This document shows, one piece after another, positions 26,537 to 35,162 of a stretch of DNA of 64,000 nucleotides. The position numbers and the translations under genes are program-made. Under the pieces are notes generated by a model that saw only the letters and a program-made list of their open reading frames with translations, was not told the DNA's origin and did no database searches. The stretch comes from Bifidobacterium thermophilum DSM 20210 (GTDB taxonomy: Bacteria; Actinomycetota; Actinomycetes; Actinomycetales; Bifidobacteriaceae), in NCBI GenBank assembly GCA_000771265.1, contig JDUB01000014.1, positions 27,736 to 91,735 on the forward strand, read 5' to 3'. The first letter of the stretch is position 1. Each line of letters begins with the position of its first letter.

Positions 26537-26893
26537 GTGTCTGAATATACCGCCATCGGCGTGTTGCCTCGGGATTTGCCGGCCTGTCCGGTCGAAACCA
26601 CGCTCAAACTGATCGGCAACAAGTGGGAAGTGCTTGTGTTGCGCGATCTGATGCCCGGCACCAAGCGGTTCGGCGAGCTCAAACAATCCATCGGCGGCAT
26701 CTCGCAGAAAGTGCTGACGTCGAAACTGCGCGAGATGGAGGCCGACGGCTTGGTCGAGCGGCATGTCTTCGCGGAAGTGCCTCCTCGTGTGGAATACTCG
26801 CTGACGCCGCTGGGGCGCACCTTGAAGCCGGTCCTCGACGCGATGGAGCAGTGGGGCACGGCCTATAAGAAGAGGATTGCCGCCGGGCGGTAG
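26537..26893 (+). CDS. HxlR-family transcriptional regulator
   Basis: Winged-helix regulator of 118 residues. The core reads CPVETTLKLIGNKWEVLVLR, then RFGELKQSIGGISQKVLT for the recognition region and a wing ending VEYSLTPLGRTL. A cysteine at residue 17 occupies the position that senses electrophiles or oxidants in several HxlR proteins. The start is GTG at 26537 with AGGAGAG upstream. It probably controls itself and the divergent reductase gene. Confidence 0.92.
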   Translation: MSEYTAIGVLPRDLPACPVETTLKLIGNKWEVLVLRDLMPGTKRFGELKQSIGGISQKVLTSKLREMEADGLVERHVFAEVPPRVEYSLTPLGRTLKPVLDAMEQWGTAYKKRIAAGR

Positions 26894-27027
26894 TGTGTTT
26901 CGGGCTGGTAAATGCGACAACATGCTGGAATGTGACCACGTCTACACAGTTTCGTTACATATTTGCCAGAGTTTTTTCAGAAACGCGCATCGTTATTCCA
27001 AGAATTGAGCGGTTACATAATACATGT

Positions 27028-27135
27028 CAACGGTTCGGCCGGTGGCGAGGCCCATAGGTCGGCCCCATAATTGAACCCCTTCTTCTCTCTTCTCTCTCGC
27101 CCGGCGGCTTCTCACCGCCGGGTTTCTTCTTTCTT
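27028..27135 (+). ncRNA. Candidate small RNA ending in a terminator
   Basis: A hairpin with CCCGGCGG (27100-27107) and CCGCCGGG (27115-27122) is followed by TTTCTTCTTTCTT, a good intrinsic terminator. It is more than 200 bp from the hxlR stop. Upstream, TTCCAA and TAATAC are 16 bp apart and could form a promoter, giving a transcript of about 100 bases with internal GGCC-containing complementary segments. It may equally be only the hxlR terminator. Confidence 0.3.
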
Positions 27136-27235
27136 GCGACAACATGACGTGCGACGGCATGGCACGTAGTGACGCGATACGCGGCGGCACGACAGCCAAG
27201 TGCTGCGCCGCGGGCCAGACCGCCGTTCCCTTTTG

Positions 27236-27277
27236 CAAACTGGCTACGCTGGGATTTCGCTCAGCGTAGCCAGTTTG
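27236..27277. repeat. 42-bp CAAACTGG palindromic element
   Basis: Single copy with perfect 16-base arms, CAAACTGGCTACGCTG and CAGCGTAGCCAGTTTG, around a 10-base centre. It is located just after the pepC stop. Confidence 0.9.
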
Positions 27278-27294
27278 TGAGGATGACGGGGGTT

Positions 27295-28797
27295 TCAGTC
27301 GCAGCGGCGGGTCAGCGGCTGCCACGGCTCGATATCCACCGGCTCGGTTTCGAGAATCGCCTTCGTCGCCTCGTCCAGATATTCCTTGCGGATGATCAGC
27401 TCGGTGACAAACTGATCGAACCAGTCGGCCGACGCGACATAATAGCCGTCCTTGCCGGCGTCCTTGCCCCAGCTGTTCTCGACCTTCCAACGATTCGGCT
27501 TGCCGTTGGCGTCCAGATTCACGCCGGTCAGCGTCATCGCGTGATTGCTTGCGGAATCCCAGTATTCCAAGCCCTGACCCTTATCAAAGGTGAACTCGGT
27601 GTCGAACAGCTGGTCCACGCGCACGGTGCCGCGGTCGAAAATCCCGGCGTCGCGCAGCGAGAACTGCATGCAATCGCACGCGAACCAGATTGGATGCCCC
27701 GCACTGAGTTGGTCGATGGCCGCCTTGCGGAACACATCGAGCGGCACGTTGACGAACTCCATATCCCCGGCTTCCGCCACATTCGCGGTCCATTTGATTC
27801 GGTAGCGCTTGCCGAACGGGGTGCGGGCCATCGGCGCGTTGCACAGCGTGACCGCGTCATTGACATCCACCGGCACATACTTGCGCACAAATTCAAGCGG
27901 CGTGATGCCGTATTCACGGATTTGCGGGCGGTCGTCGCGGCCGTCCTCGCCTTTGCTGCCCTTGCCTTCGGTGTCCTTGCCACCCTTGGCATCAGTCGTC
28001 TTGCCGGCATTTGACACATCCGCAGACGCCTTGTCGTCGCTCTTCTTGCTGTCGGCGTCATCGTCACCCTTGGTGCGGGCCAGGAAATCAAACCGTTCCG
28101 GCGGCTCGCCCAGCGCGATGCAGCAGATGCGGTACACGGTCGCCATGTCCTCGGTTTTCGCCGCGCGCAGCGCTTCCAGGCTCTCGCCCGCCGCATGACG
28201 GCCACGCAAATCGGCGGCGAACTCGCGCAGCTTGGTGTTCAGATATTGCTTGAACGCGTCGGAATTGCGGGAATTCGCGGATTCCGGGTATGCGGACTTC
28301 GGGACCAGACCATACTTGTTGACCAGCGCAACGAACATCTGCCACCAGCCGCCGTCATCGGCAACAGTATCGTTGATGATTTCGAACACGCGGCTGTCGG
28401 TCGGCTCGTCAAGGGTTGCGAGCACGTTCTCTAGATACGTATTCGATTTTTCGATCGCATCCCAGAAGAACAGGTAGGATTCGGAGAACTCGAAATCCTC
28501 AAGCTTCCAACGATGCATGAGCTCATAGCGCAGGGTGTTGAGTGAGGCGAACATCCAGCAGCGGCCGGAATGCTCCTGATTCGTGATCGACCCCTGCTTG
28601 AGTTCGATTGAGAAGTCACGCGGGAGCGCACGCACGCCATGGTAATCGGTGGCGGCCTTCAGCACGCCCACGCTGGTGGCCGCGTTCGCCGCGACCGCGT
28701 TCGCCCGGTCGGCGTTGAACCGCTGGGAGAATTCGTGCAGCTGTTCTGGCCGCAACGCCTTGGAATCGTCTGGATTGGTGATGTCGTTCTTCGCCAT
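27295..28797 (-). CDS. pepC: Aminopeptidase C (bleomycin-hydrolase family)
   Basis: Cytoplasmic C1B cysteine peptidase that trims N-terminal residues from peptides; 500 residues. The catalytic cysteine is Cys80 in QEHSGRCWMFA, the histidine is in SNHAMTLTGV, and the asparagine is in VENSWG. The start ATG at 28797 has AAGGAG upstream. An insert of about 45 residues rich in Lys, Asp and Gly (about 245-290, starting KGDDDADSKK) interrupts the family sequence and is probably a disordered surface loop. The C-terminus ends TRRCD. Confidence 0.93.
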   Translation of the reverse strand: MAKNDITNPDDSKALRPEQLHEFSQRFNADRANAVAANAATSVGVLKAATDYHGVRALPRDFSIELKQGSITNQEHSGRCWMFASLNTLRYELMHRWKLEDFEFSESYLFFWDAIEKSNTYLENVLATLDEPTDSRVFEIINDTVADDGGWWQMFVALVNKYGLVPKSAYPESANSRNSDAFKQYLNTKLREFAADLRGRHAAGESLEALRAAKTEDMATVYRICCIALGEPPERFDFLARTKGDDDADSKKSDDKASADVSNAGKTTDAKGGKDTEGKGSKGEDGRDDRPQIREYGITPLEFVRKYVPVDVNDAVTLCNAPMARTPFGKRYRIKWTANVAEAGDMEFVNVPLDVFRKAAIDQLSAGHPIWFACDCMQFSLRDAGIFDRGTVRVDQLFDTEFTFDKGQGLEYWDSASNHAMTLTGVNLDANGKPNRWKVENSWGKDAGKDGYYVASADWFDQFVTELIIRKEYLDEATKAILETEPVDIEPWQPLTRRCD

Positions 28798-28957
28798 GAT
28801 GCTCCTTGCTTGTGTGTGTCGGTGTTGAGTGTGTACGCGTGCCATGCGTATATGTCCAAAACCTTCATCGTACTCCGGGCTGGTTCCGGGCTGTTGGTCG
28901 CTTGCTGTCGGCTGTGTGCCGTCGGTTGTTTGCTGTCAGTCGCGTGCGGTATCGCGT

Positions 28958-29050
28958 GTATGTCAGGACATACGTCGCGTGTCAGAAGCAAGCGTTCGGC
29001 AGTCCGCAGATGTCGCTTGTGCGCTGTCGCGCATGTCCGGACATGCGCGA
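28958..29050. promoter_or_regulatory. Two ATGTC-N2-GACAT palindromes
   Basis: The site at 28958-28973 reads GTATGTCAGGACATAC. The site at 29027-29050 is a perfect 24-bp palindrome centred on GCATGTCCGGACATGC. They share the core ATGTC-2-GACAT, with centres about 73 bp (seven helical turns) apart, upstream of both pepC and the TatD gene. They look like paired operator sites; the protein is unknown. Confidence 0.5.
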
Positions 29051-29140
29051 GCCGACGGATATCAAGGGGTCTCGCCGTCCTTCTGCGCCTTACGCATGGT
29101 TGTGTATGTCATCGCATACGCGACCGGGCGGAATATTTCG

Positions 29141-29185
29141 GGCAACCGGGCAGTCGGCAACCGGGCAGTCGGCAACCGGGCAGTC
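29141..29185. repeat. Three tandem copies of a 15-bp unit
   Basis: GGCAACCGGGCAGTC is repeated exactly at 29141, 29156 and 29171. Related GGGCAGCC and AGGCAGTT words continue to about 29280. Confidence 0.9.
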
Positions 29186-29313
29186 GGGCAGCCGGGCAAC
29201 TGGGCGATCAGGTAGCCAAGCAATCAGGCAGTTGGACAGTCAAGCGGTCAAGGAGCCAATCAGCCAATACCTTGGCCCATCAACGCCGCCCCCGATTGAT
29301 TAGACTGGAAGCC

Positions 29314-30273
29314 ATGTCCAAGCATCACCATCGCGACCGCAGCTGGGCGCCCGCCCCTGAGCCGCTTCCCACCGACGCGCGCGTCATCGACGATCACACG
29401 CATGTGGCGAGCGTTGTCCCCTTCTCCCGCGAAATGAACCGGCAGGCCATCGAGCGTGACCAGCCGCCGGTGCCCGTATACTCGGTCGATGAGCTGCTCG
29501 CACAGGCGCAGGCCGTCGGCGTTGAGGGGGTCATCGATGTCGGCTGCGAATATCCGAATCTTGACACCGCTGTCCAGATGGCCCTCGACCACCCGGGTGT
29601 CGTGCATGCGGCGCTCGCCATCCACCCCAATGAGGCCGTATTGCACGGTCACCGCGGCGTTCCCGGGCCGGACGGTCTGCCACTGAGCTACAAGCCCTAC
29701 CATGACGTCAGTTTCGAGGATGCTCTCGCGAGAGTGCACCGGCTGGCCCTCGACCACCCGCGCGAAGTGGTAGCGATCGGCGAGACCGGCATGGACCTGT
29801 TCCGCACTGGTGAAGGCGCCAAAGAGCTGCAACGACAAGCATTCCGCGACCATATCGCGCTCGCCAAGGAGTTGGGCCTGCCCATGCAGATCCACGACCG
29901 CGACTCGCATCGGGAAGTCATCGACACGCTGCTTGCGGACGGCAGCCCCGAACGTACGGTGTTCCACAGCTATTCCGGCGACGCCGAGATGGGTCGCATC
30001 GCGGCCGAACACGGCTGGTATCTAAGCTTTTCGGGAACCGTCAGCTACAAGGGCAACGACGGGATCCGTGAATCGGCGCGGCTCGTCGGTCTCGACCACA
30101 TCATGGTGGAGACAGATGCTCCGTATCTGAGCCCGATGCCCTACCGCGGGCGTACCAACGCGCCGTACATGATTCCGTACACGCTGGCCGCGCTCGCCGA
30201 GGTCTTCGACCTGCCGGTGGCTGAGGTCGCGCGCGCCACCCGTCGCACTACGCGTAAGGTGTACGGCATTTGA
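29314..30273 (+). CDS. TatD-family metal-dependent hydrolase/DNase
   Basis: Predicted cytoplasmic metal-dependent nuclease of 319 residues. The metal ligands are visible as DDHTHV near the N-terminus, the glutamate in IGETGMD, the histidine in MQIHDRD, HSYSG, and the aspartate in VETDAPYLSP. The ATG at 29314 is chosen because the protein begins shortly before the first motif; the longer open frame upstream runs through the tandem repeats. In many bacteria this gene lies near metG and rsmI; here it is about 6 kb downstream of metG. Confidence 0.93.
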   Translation: MSKHHHRDRSWAPAPEPLPTDARVIDDHTHVASVVPFSREMNRQAIERDQPPVPVYSVDELLAQAQAVGVEGVIDVGCEYPNLDTAVQMALDHPGVVHAALAIHPNEAVLHGHRGVPGPDGLPLSYKPYHDVSFEDALARVHRLALDHPREVVAIGETGMDLFRTGEGAKELQRQAFRDHIALAKELGLPMQIHDRDSHREVIDTLLADGSPERTVFHSYSGDAEMGRIAAEHGWYLSFSGTVSYKGNDGIRESARLVGLDHIMVETDAPYLSPMPYRGRTNAPYMIPYTLAALAEVFDLPVAEVARATRRTTRKVYGI

Positions 30274-30485
30274 GCGAACGGATTGCCCGGCGTCTCAGGG
30301 ATGCGCAGCAAGTTGCCGATGACGGCGTATTCCCGGTGGTTGTGAAAATTAGACAGAACCGTGAAATACCCCCATTTTGCGCCCGGATTGTTGCAATATC
30401 TCGTGACCGTCGTATAGACTTGCGGCTGTCTGTAAAGGAATCGTGATGGTACTACGATTCGCTTGCCAGGCATGAGTGTTCACGA

Positions 30486-30502
30486 GCGGGGAAGGTCCCC
30501 GC
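30486..30502 (+). promoter_or_regulatory. Hairpin just upstream of the kup ribosome site
   Basis: GCGGGG (30486-30491), loop AAGGT, CCCCGC (30497-30502), followed within five bases by the GGAGGA ribosome site of kup. It could influence translation start. I found no larger riboswitch structure. Confidence 0.5.
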
Positions 30503-30517
30503 CGATGGAGGAATGTT

Positions 30518-33076
30518 ATGGCGGAATCACGGCAGCGTGAATCTTCGCATACCGCCAATCAGTCTAAGCAATCAGAAGAGCAGCAGGCTGATGAACGTAT
30601 GCGTGAGACGTTGCTGAAGGCCGATACCTTCACCAACGCGCCCAAGGTCTCTCGCAAGACGACGACCAAAGAAGAGCGCGAGGTAATCGCCAAGCAGCAA
30701 GAAGAAGAACATAAGGAAGCAGAAAAGCTCGCGAAAACAGCGACCAAGGGAGCTATCGGCCGCTGGTGGACCCGGGTGCAATCCGGTCCGAACAAGGTCA
30801 CCTTCGCGATGGCGATTGTCGCGCTGGGCGTGGTGTACGGCGATATCGGCACCTCGCCGCTGTACACGATGCAGACCTTCCTTGCCGGGCAGGGCGGCAT
30901 CCAGCACGCCGACAGGGAAGCGATCCTCGGTGTGCTGTCGTTGGTATTCTGGTCAATCACTCTGATTACCACCGTCAAATACGTGCTGATTGCCATGCGC
31001 ATCGATAACAAAGGCGAAGGTGGTATCTTCGCCCTGTATTCGTTGATTCGTAAGTATGGCGGCTGGCTAGCGATCCCCGCGATGCTCGGCGGTGCCGCGT
31101 TCCTTGCGGATTCGGTGCTTACCCCTGCCGTCTCGATTTCCTCGGCAGTCGAAGGTCTGAAGACTATTCCCGTGTTCGAACCGCTGTTCCGGGAGAACAC
31201 GAACCTGACGATGATCATCACCGCGATCATCATCCTGTTGCTGTTTTCGGTGCAATCACGCGGCACGGAAAGCATCGGCCGCGTATTCGGCAGCATCGTG
31301 ATGGTGTGGTTCGGCTTCCTCGCCGTCGTGGGCGTGTTCAACCTGGGCAATGATTGGAGCGTGTTCGCCGCCCTCAACCCGGTGTACGGCATCCGTTTCC
31401 TGTTCAGCCCGCATAACGCGGCCGGCATTGCCCTGATGGGCACGGTCTTCCTGTCGACCACGGGCGCCGAGGCGCTGTACTCGGATATGGGCCACGTGGG
31501 TCGCGGCAACATCTACTTCACTTGGCCGTTCATCAAAATCGCGCTCGTGTTCAACTACTTCGGGCAGGGCGCGTGGATGCTGCGTAACCAGCACAATCCC
31601 GCTCTGGAGAATGTGGACAGCCTCAATCCGTTCTTCCAGATGATGAGCCCGGGTGTGCGTTATCTTGCGGTCGCGCTGTCGGTCACCGCAGGCATCATCG
31701 CATCTCAGGCGCTGATCACCGGCGCGTTCACCATGGTCGCCGAAGCCACCGGCCTCAACTGGATGCCGCATCTGCAGGTGCGTTACCCGGCCCGTACACG
31801 CGGTCAGCTGTATATCCCGGTGGTCAACGGCGTGCTGTGCGTCTCCACGCTCGCCGTGCTGTTCCTGTTCCGCGATTCGGAGCATATCTCCGCCGCCTAC
31901 GGCCTCGCGCTGACCATCACGATGATCACCACGACTGTGCTGCTCGCCGTGTACATGTGGTACAACCGACATAAAGTCGGGGCAATCGTGTTTTCGATCG
32001 TGTTCCTGTCCATCCAGATCATGTTCTTCATCGCCTCGATGGCGAAGTTCATGCACGGCGGCTGGTTCACGATGCTGCTGACCTTGATGATTCTGATGAT
32101 CATGGTCACGTGGAACGACGGCACGAAGATCGAACGTTCGCAGCGTCGCCATATGAAGCGCAAGGATTTCCTGCCTGCGCTCGAGAAGCTGCACGGGGAC
32201 TTCCGCATCCCGTATTTCGCAGACAATATCGTGTATCTGACGTCCGACAGCGAAATGAAGCGGCTTGACACCGACATCTTCTTCTCGATTTTCGCGGACC
32301 ATCCCAAGCGTGCACGCGCATGGTGGGCCGTGTCCGTGCAGACGACCGACGAGCCGTTTACCCGCGAGTATTCGGTGGAGAATTTCGGGACCGATTATCT
32401 GTTCCGTGTGAAGATTCGGCTCGGATTCAAGGTCTCTCAGTCCATTCCTGCATACATCCACCAAATCATGCACGATCTGGAGCATACGGGCGAGCTGCCG
32501 CAGCAGAAGTCTCAGTACCCGAAGCTCGACGCCGATCCGGGAGTAGGCACGATCAAGTATGTGCTGATCCACAAGGCGCTGATGCCGGAATCCACGATTT
32601 CGCAGCGTGGTGCGTTGTCCTTGCAGATGAAGTACGCGATTCGCCATGCGGCGGGTTCGCCGGTCAAGTGGTTCGGTCTGGCTCCGTACAATCCGCTGAT
32701 CGAAGTGCAGCCGCTGTTCCTGTCGACGCGTCGGCCGCCGAGGCTCAAGCGTGAAGCGAATAATCTGCGGCAGATTGAGTCCAGTGAGGACGTGCTCGCG
32801 CTGACAAAGCCCACAGCGAAATCGTCGGCGAAGTCGTCAACGAAACCGGCGAAACCCGCGAAAACTGCGACTGCCGCCAAGCCCGATACTACGGCGAAAG
32901 CAGATAACTCCGTGAAGCCCGGCAGCAACGCCGACAAGCAGTCCGTCGCTAAGCCTGCGAAACAAGGCTCGCAGCAGGGCGCCGAGGCCAAGTCCGACCG
33001 CGCCTCGCAGCATCACGGCACAGCAAAATCGGGTGGTTCGTCGCGCCAATCAACAGGCCAGCGCAAGAGCCAGTGA
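30518..33076 (+). CDS. kup: KUP-family potassium uptake protein
   Basis: Inner-membrane K+/H+ symporter of 852 residues. The ATG at 30518 has GGAGGA upstream. A charged N-terminal extension of about 95 residues precedes the first helix, whose VVYGDIGTSPLYTMQTF signature is diagnostic; about 12 helices follow, with GGIFALYSL and the TTGAEALYSDMGH motif. The C-terminal cytosolic domain ends in about 110 residues of low-complexity Lys/Ala/Pro/Ser sequence that is longer than usual for the family. It is flanked by a hairpin upstream and a terminator-like hairpin downstream, so it is probably monocistronic. Confidence 0.95.
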   Translation: MAESRQRESSHTANQSKQSEEQQADERMRETLLKADTFTNAPKVSRKTTTKEEREVIAKQQEEEHKEAEKLAKTATKGAIGRWWTRVQSGPNKVTFAMAIVALGVVYGDIGTSPLYTMQTFLAGQGGIQHADREAILGVLSLVFWSITLITTVKYVLIAMRIDNKGEGGIFALYSLIRKYGGWLAIPAMLGGAAFLADSVLTPAVSISSAVEGLKTIPVFEPLFRENTNLTMIITAIIILLLFSVQSRGTESIGRVFGSIVMVWFGFLAVVGVFNLGNDWSVFAALNPVYGIRFLFSPHNAAGIALMGTVFLSTTGAEALYSDMGHVGRGNIYFTWPFIKIALVFNYFGQGAWMLRNQHNPALENVDSLNPFFQMMSPGVRYLAVALSVTAGIIASQALITGAFTMVAEATGLNWMPHLQVRYPARTRGQLYIPVVNGVLCVSTLAVLFLFRDSEHISAAYGLALTITMITTTVLLAVYMWYNRHKVGAIVFSIVFLSIQIMFFIASMAKFMHGGWFTMLLTLMILMIMVTWNDGTKIERSQRRHMKRKDFLPALEKLHGDFRIPYFADNIVYLTSDSEMKRLDTDIFFSIFADHPKRARAWWAVSVQTTDEPFTREYSVENFGTDYLFRVKIRLGFKVSQSIPAYIHQIMHDLEHTGELPQQKSQYPKLDADPGVGTIKYVLIHKALMPESTISQRGALSLQMKYAIRHAAGSPVKWFGLAPYNPLIEVQPLFLSTRRPPRLKREANNLRQIESSEDVLALTKPTAKSSAKSSTKPAKPAKTATAAKPDTTAKADNSVKPGSNADKQSVAKPAKQGSQQGAEAKSDRASQHHGTAKSGGSSRQSTGQRKSQ

Positions 33077-33112
33077 CCGAAGCCGCCGCTGAACCGGCGA
33101 CAGCAGCAATCG

Positions 33113-33140
33113 AGAGCCGTCCGCAGGGGCGGCTCTTTGC
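33113..33140 (+). terminator. Hairpin after kup, probable terminator
   Basis: A 10-bp stem (AGAGCCGTCC with GGGCGGCTCT, one wobble pair) and a 4-base loop are followed by a weak T-containing tract. Confidence 0.6.
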
Positions 33141-33203
33141 TATAACCAACCCCTATAGCCACGCGCACCAGCCGTGTCCCGCCGCCCGTTAGAGTGGATG
33201 GTT

Positions 33204-34073
33204 ATGTGCAGGTTACTGGGTTATGCGACTGCGGGTCTCAACCGCAGTCTGGAGGATGTGCTGGGCGGTCAGGCTGTTAAGGACTTCCGTGCAATGAGCG
33301 CGGTCCACAATGACGGCTGGGGCACCGCTTCGTTGCGCACGCCCGAGGAACCGCCGTACCGCAGGGATGGCGGTGCGCCTTCGCCTGAAACCGGCACTCG
33401 CTTGTACAAGACCACTACGTCGGCTTTGCATGACCCGGTGTTTGAAGATCTCGCCCAGCAGCCGGCTCGCGGCGCGCTGTGGCATTTCCGTCTCGCCAGC
33501 TCGCATCTGCCGCTGATTCTGGAGAACCAGCAGCCGTTCTTCGCCAATGGGCTGAGCTTCATCCATAATGGCGATATTTCGGACGATCAGGGCCGCAATA
33601 TCATTGAGAACCGTGATTTTCCCGTAGATCACAGCGTATTTCTGTCCACGGGCGGTCGCAGCGATTCCGCGGTATTCTTCGCGGTGATTTTGGAATACAT
33701 CGGTTTTGGCTTCCCACTGGATGAGGCGGTCGCCCAGGCGGTGCGCGAGTTGCGGCAGTGCTACCCGAAATCCAGCTACAATTGCATGATTCAAAGCGGC
33801 GATCAGCTGGTGGCGTTGCGTGCGTCCGGGCGGACTGAGGTCCCGTCGCGCATCATGGAGGTCTACTCAGGGTACGGCTGGCAGCAGCATGCCATCGACT
33901 ATCGCGTGATTCGATATCGGCGGATTCTGGACGCTGATGGCACGGCAGAGGGCGTGGTCGTCGCCAGCTCCGGCTTCCCACAGAGTGAGGTCGACGGCTG
34001 GACGGAGCTTGACAACGACCAGATGCTCGTCGCCTCGAACCGCACCGGCGAGTTCCGCATCGAAACCATCTGA
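33204..34073 (+). CDS. Class II glutamine amidotransferase (YafJ/EgtC-like)
   Basis: Cytoplasmic Ntn-type amidotransferase of 289 residues. After removal of Met1 the catalytic Cys2 is exposed (MCRLLGYA), which fixes the start at 33204. HNDGWGTA, WHFRLASSH and FIHNGDI are the glutamine-binding and oxyanion-hole motifs. The acceptor substrate is unknown; there is no ergothioneine operon here, so an EgtC role is not supported. Confidence 0.9.
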   Translation: MCRLLGYATAGLNRSLEDVLGGQAVKDFRAMSAVHNDGWGTASLRTPEEPPYRRDGGAPSPETGTRLYKTTTSALHDPVFEDLAQQPARGALWHFRLASSHLPLILENQQPFFANGLSFIHNGDISDDQGRNIIENRDFPVDHSVFLSTGGRSDSAVFFAVILEYIGFGFPLDEAVAQAVRELRQCYPKSSYNCMIQSGDQLVALRASGRTEVPSRIMEVYSGYGWQQHAIDYRVIRYRRILDADGTAEGVVVASSGFPQSEVDGWTELDNDQMLVASNRTGEFRIETI

Positions 34074-34085
34074 GTCGCCTTCACC

Positions 34086-34229
34086 CAAACTGGTGACGCT
34101 GGGAGGCTTGTGAGCGTAGCTGGTTTGTGGGAGGTTCCAAACTGGTGACGTTGGAGGGCCCCTGGGCGTAACCGTTTCGTGTGTCTACAAACTGTTTACG
34201 CTGGGAGGGCGCGTTGCGTAGACAGTTTG
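34086..34229. repeat. Three 42-bp palindromic elements in a row
   Basis: Copies at 34086-34127, 34138-34179 and 34188-34229, with starts 52 and 50 bp apart and linkers of 10 and 8 bp. All begin CAAACTG. The third has compensatory changes relative to other copies (CAAACTGTTTACGC against GCGTAGACAGTTTG). The second has a decayed right arm. Confidence 0.9.
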
Positions 34230-34292
34230 TGTGAGGGGCGCTTCTGGCTCAACGGGCGGAAGGGATTCGGCTCGCTCCCTACAATGGACGGT

Positions 34293-35018
34293 ATGAGTGG
34301 ATATGTTCCGACACTTGCCCAAGTCGATGAGCTGCACAGGAAAATCGCGCCATCACAGGCGGCATATGATCTGATACACACGCATTGCGTCATCGTCGCA
34401 ACCATCGCCCGCGAAATCGTGCGGCACCAGAATGCGCTGTTCGTGCGGCGCTGCACCTTGCCGAAAGACGATTCCGGGCGTCCTGACCCGTCGCAGGCCG
34501 CCGCATCCGACGGCATCACCGGCGGGGAAATCCCGCCGAGGCTGCTGGATGAGAACCTTGTGGTGATTGGCGGATTGCTGCACGACATCGGCACGTACCG
34601 TGTGCTCAAGCACGACGGGTCCGACGGCGAGCCCCTGAAATTCGACGGCCCGCACTACATCGAGCACGGCCTGCTTGGCTACCAGTACCTGCTGGATGAA
34701 GGCGTGGACGAGTCCATCGCCCAGTTCGCTCGCAACCATACCGGCGTGGGGCTCACGAAAGACGAGGTAATCCGGCAGGGGCTGCCCTTGCCGCCGGCGG
34801 ATTACGTGCCTGTCAACCTCGAGCAGGAGGTGGTCATGGTCGCTGACAAATACAACAGCAAATCCGTGCCTCCGAAGTTCCTCACCGCGCAATCGTACGC
34901 GAACAAGGCGGCCCGTTTCGGCGAGGGGAACCGCCGAGCATGGCTCGACTTGGTGGACAAGTACGGCGAGCCGGACATTCCAGCGCTCGCCGAGCAGTTC
35001 CACCAGCGCGTGGTATGA
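34293..35018 (+). CDS. HD-domain phosphohydrolase
   Basis: Predicted metal-dependent phosphohydrolase of 241 residues. The HD fold is marked by IHTHCVIVATIA, the GGLLHDIGTY metal site, IEHGLLGYQYL and FARNHTGVG, with a final aspartate in VMVADKYNSKS. An insert rich in Pro/Ser/Asp (about 60-80) occurs before the HD motif. ATG 34293 has GGACGG upstream; ATG 34284, three codons earlier, is also possible. The substrate, likely a nucleotide, is not known. Confidence 0.85.
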   Translation: MSGYVPTLAQVDELHRKIAPSQAAYDLIHTHCVIVATIAREIVRHQNALFVRRCTLPKDDSGRPDPSQAAASDGITGGEIPPRLLDENLVVIGGLLHDIGTYRVLKHDGSDGEPLKFDGPHYIEHGLLGYQYLLDEGVDESIAQFARNHTGVGLTKDEVIRQGLPLPPADYVPVNLEQEVVMVADKYNSKSVPPKFLTAQSYANKAARFGEGNRRAWLDLVDKYGEPDIPALAEQFHQRVV

Positions 35019-35162
35019 GCTTAGCTTGGTCCGGGTTGCTGCGCTCTTGCTTAGACAACCTGCGCGCGGTTTGACAATGGCCTGCATCCCCACTTTCGCA
35101 GGTGCAGGCCATTGTTCTATCGCGTATCGGCACTAGCGACTGTTCGGCTGTGCCGATTTCCG

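Larger units (their letters stand above)
26894..27294. other. Intergenic region with terminator, possible small RNA and repeat
   Basis: No protein gene is supported here. It contains a possible promoter near 26996-27023, a GC-rich segment that can fold, a terminator at 27100-27135 and a 42-bp palindromic repeat at 27236-27277. Confidence 0.6.
28798..29313. other. Intergenic region with two related palindromes and tandem repeats
   Basis: No gene is supported. It contains a 16-bp palindrome at 28958-28973, a perfect 24-bp palindrome at 29027-29050, and three exact tandem copies of a 15-bp unit at 29141-29185 (GGCAACCGGGCAGTC) that decay into related sequence up to about 29280. Confidence 0.7.

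Noticed and set aside
30274..30517. Cyclic-di-AMP riboswitch before kup
   Set aside because: The conserved core of that riboswitch is not visible; there is only one simple hairpin near the ribosome site.
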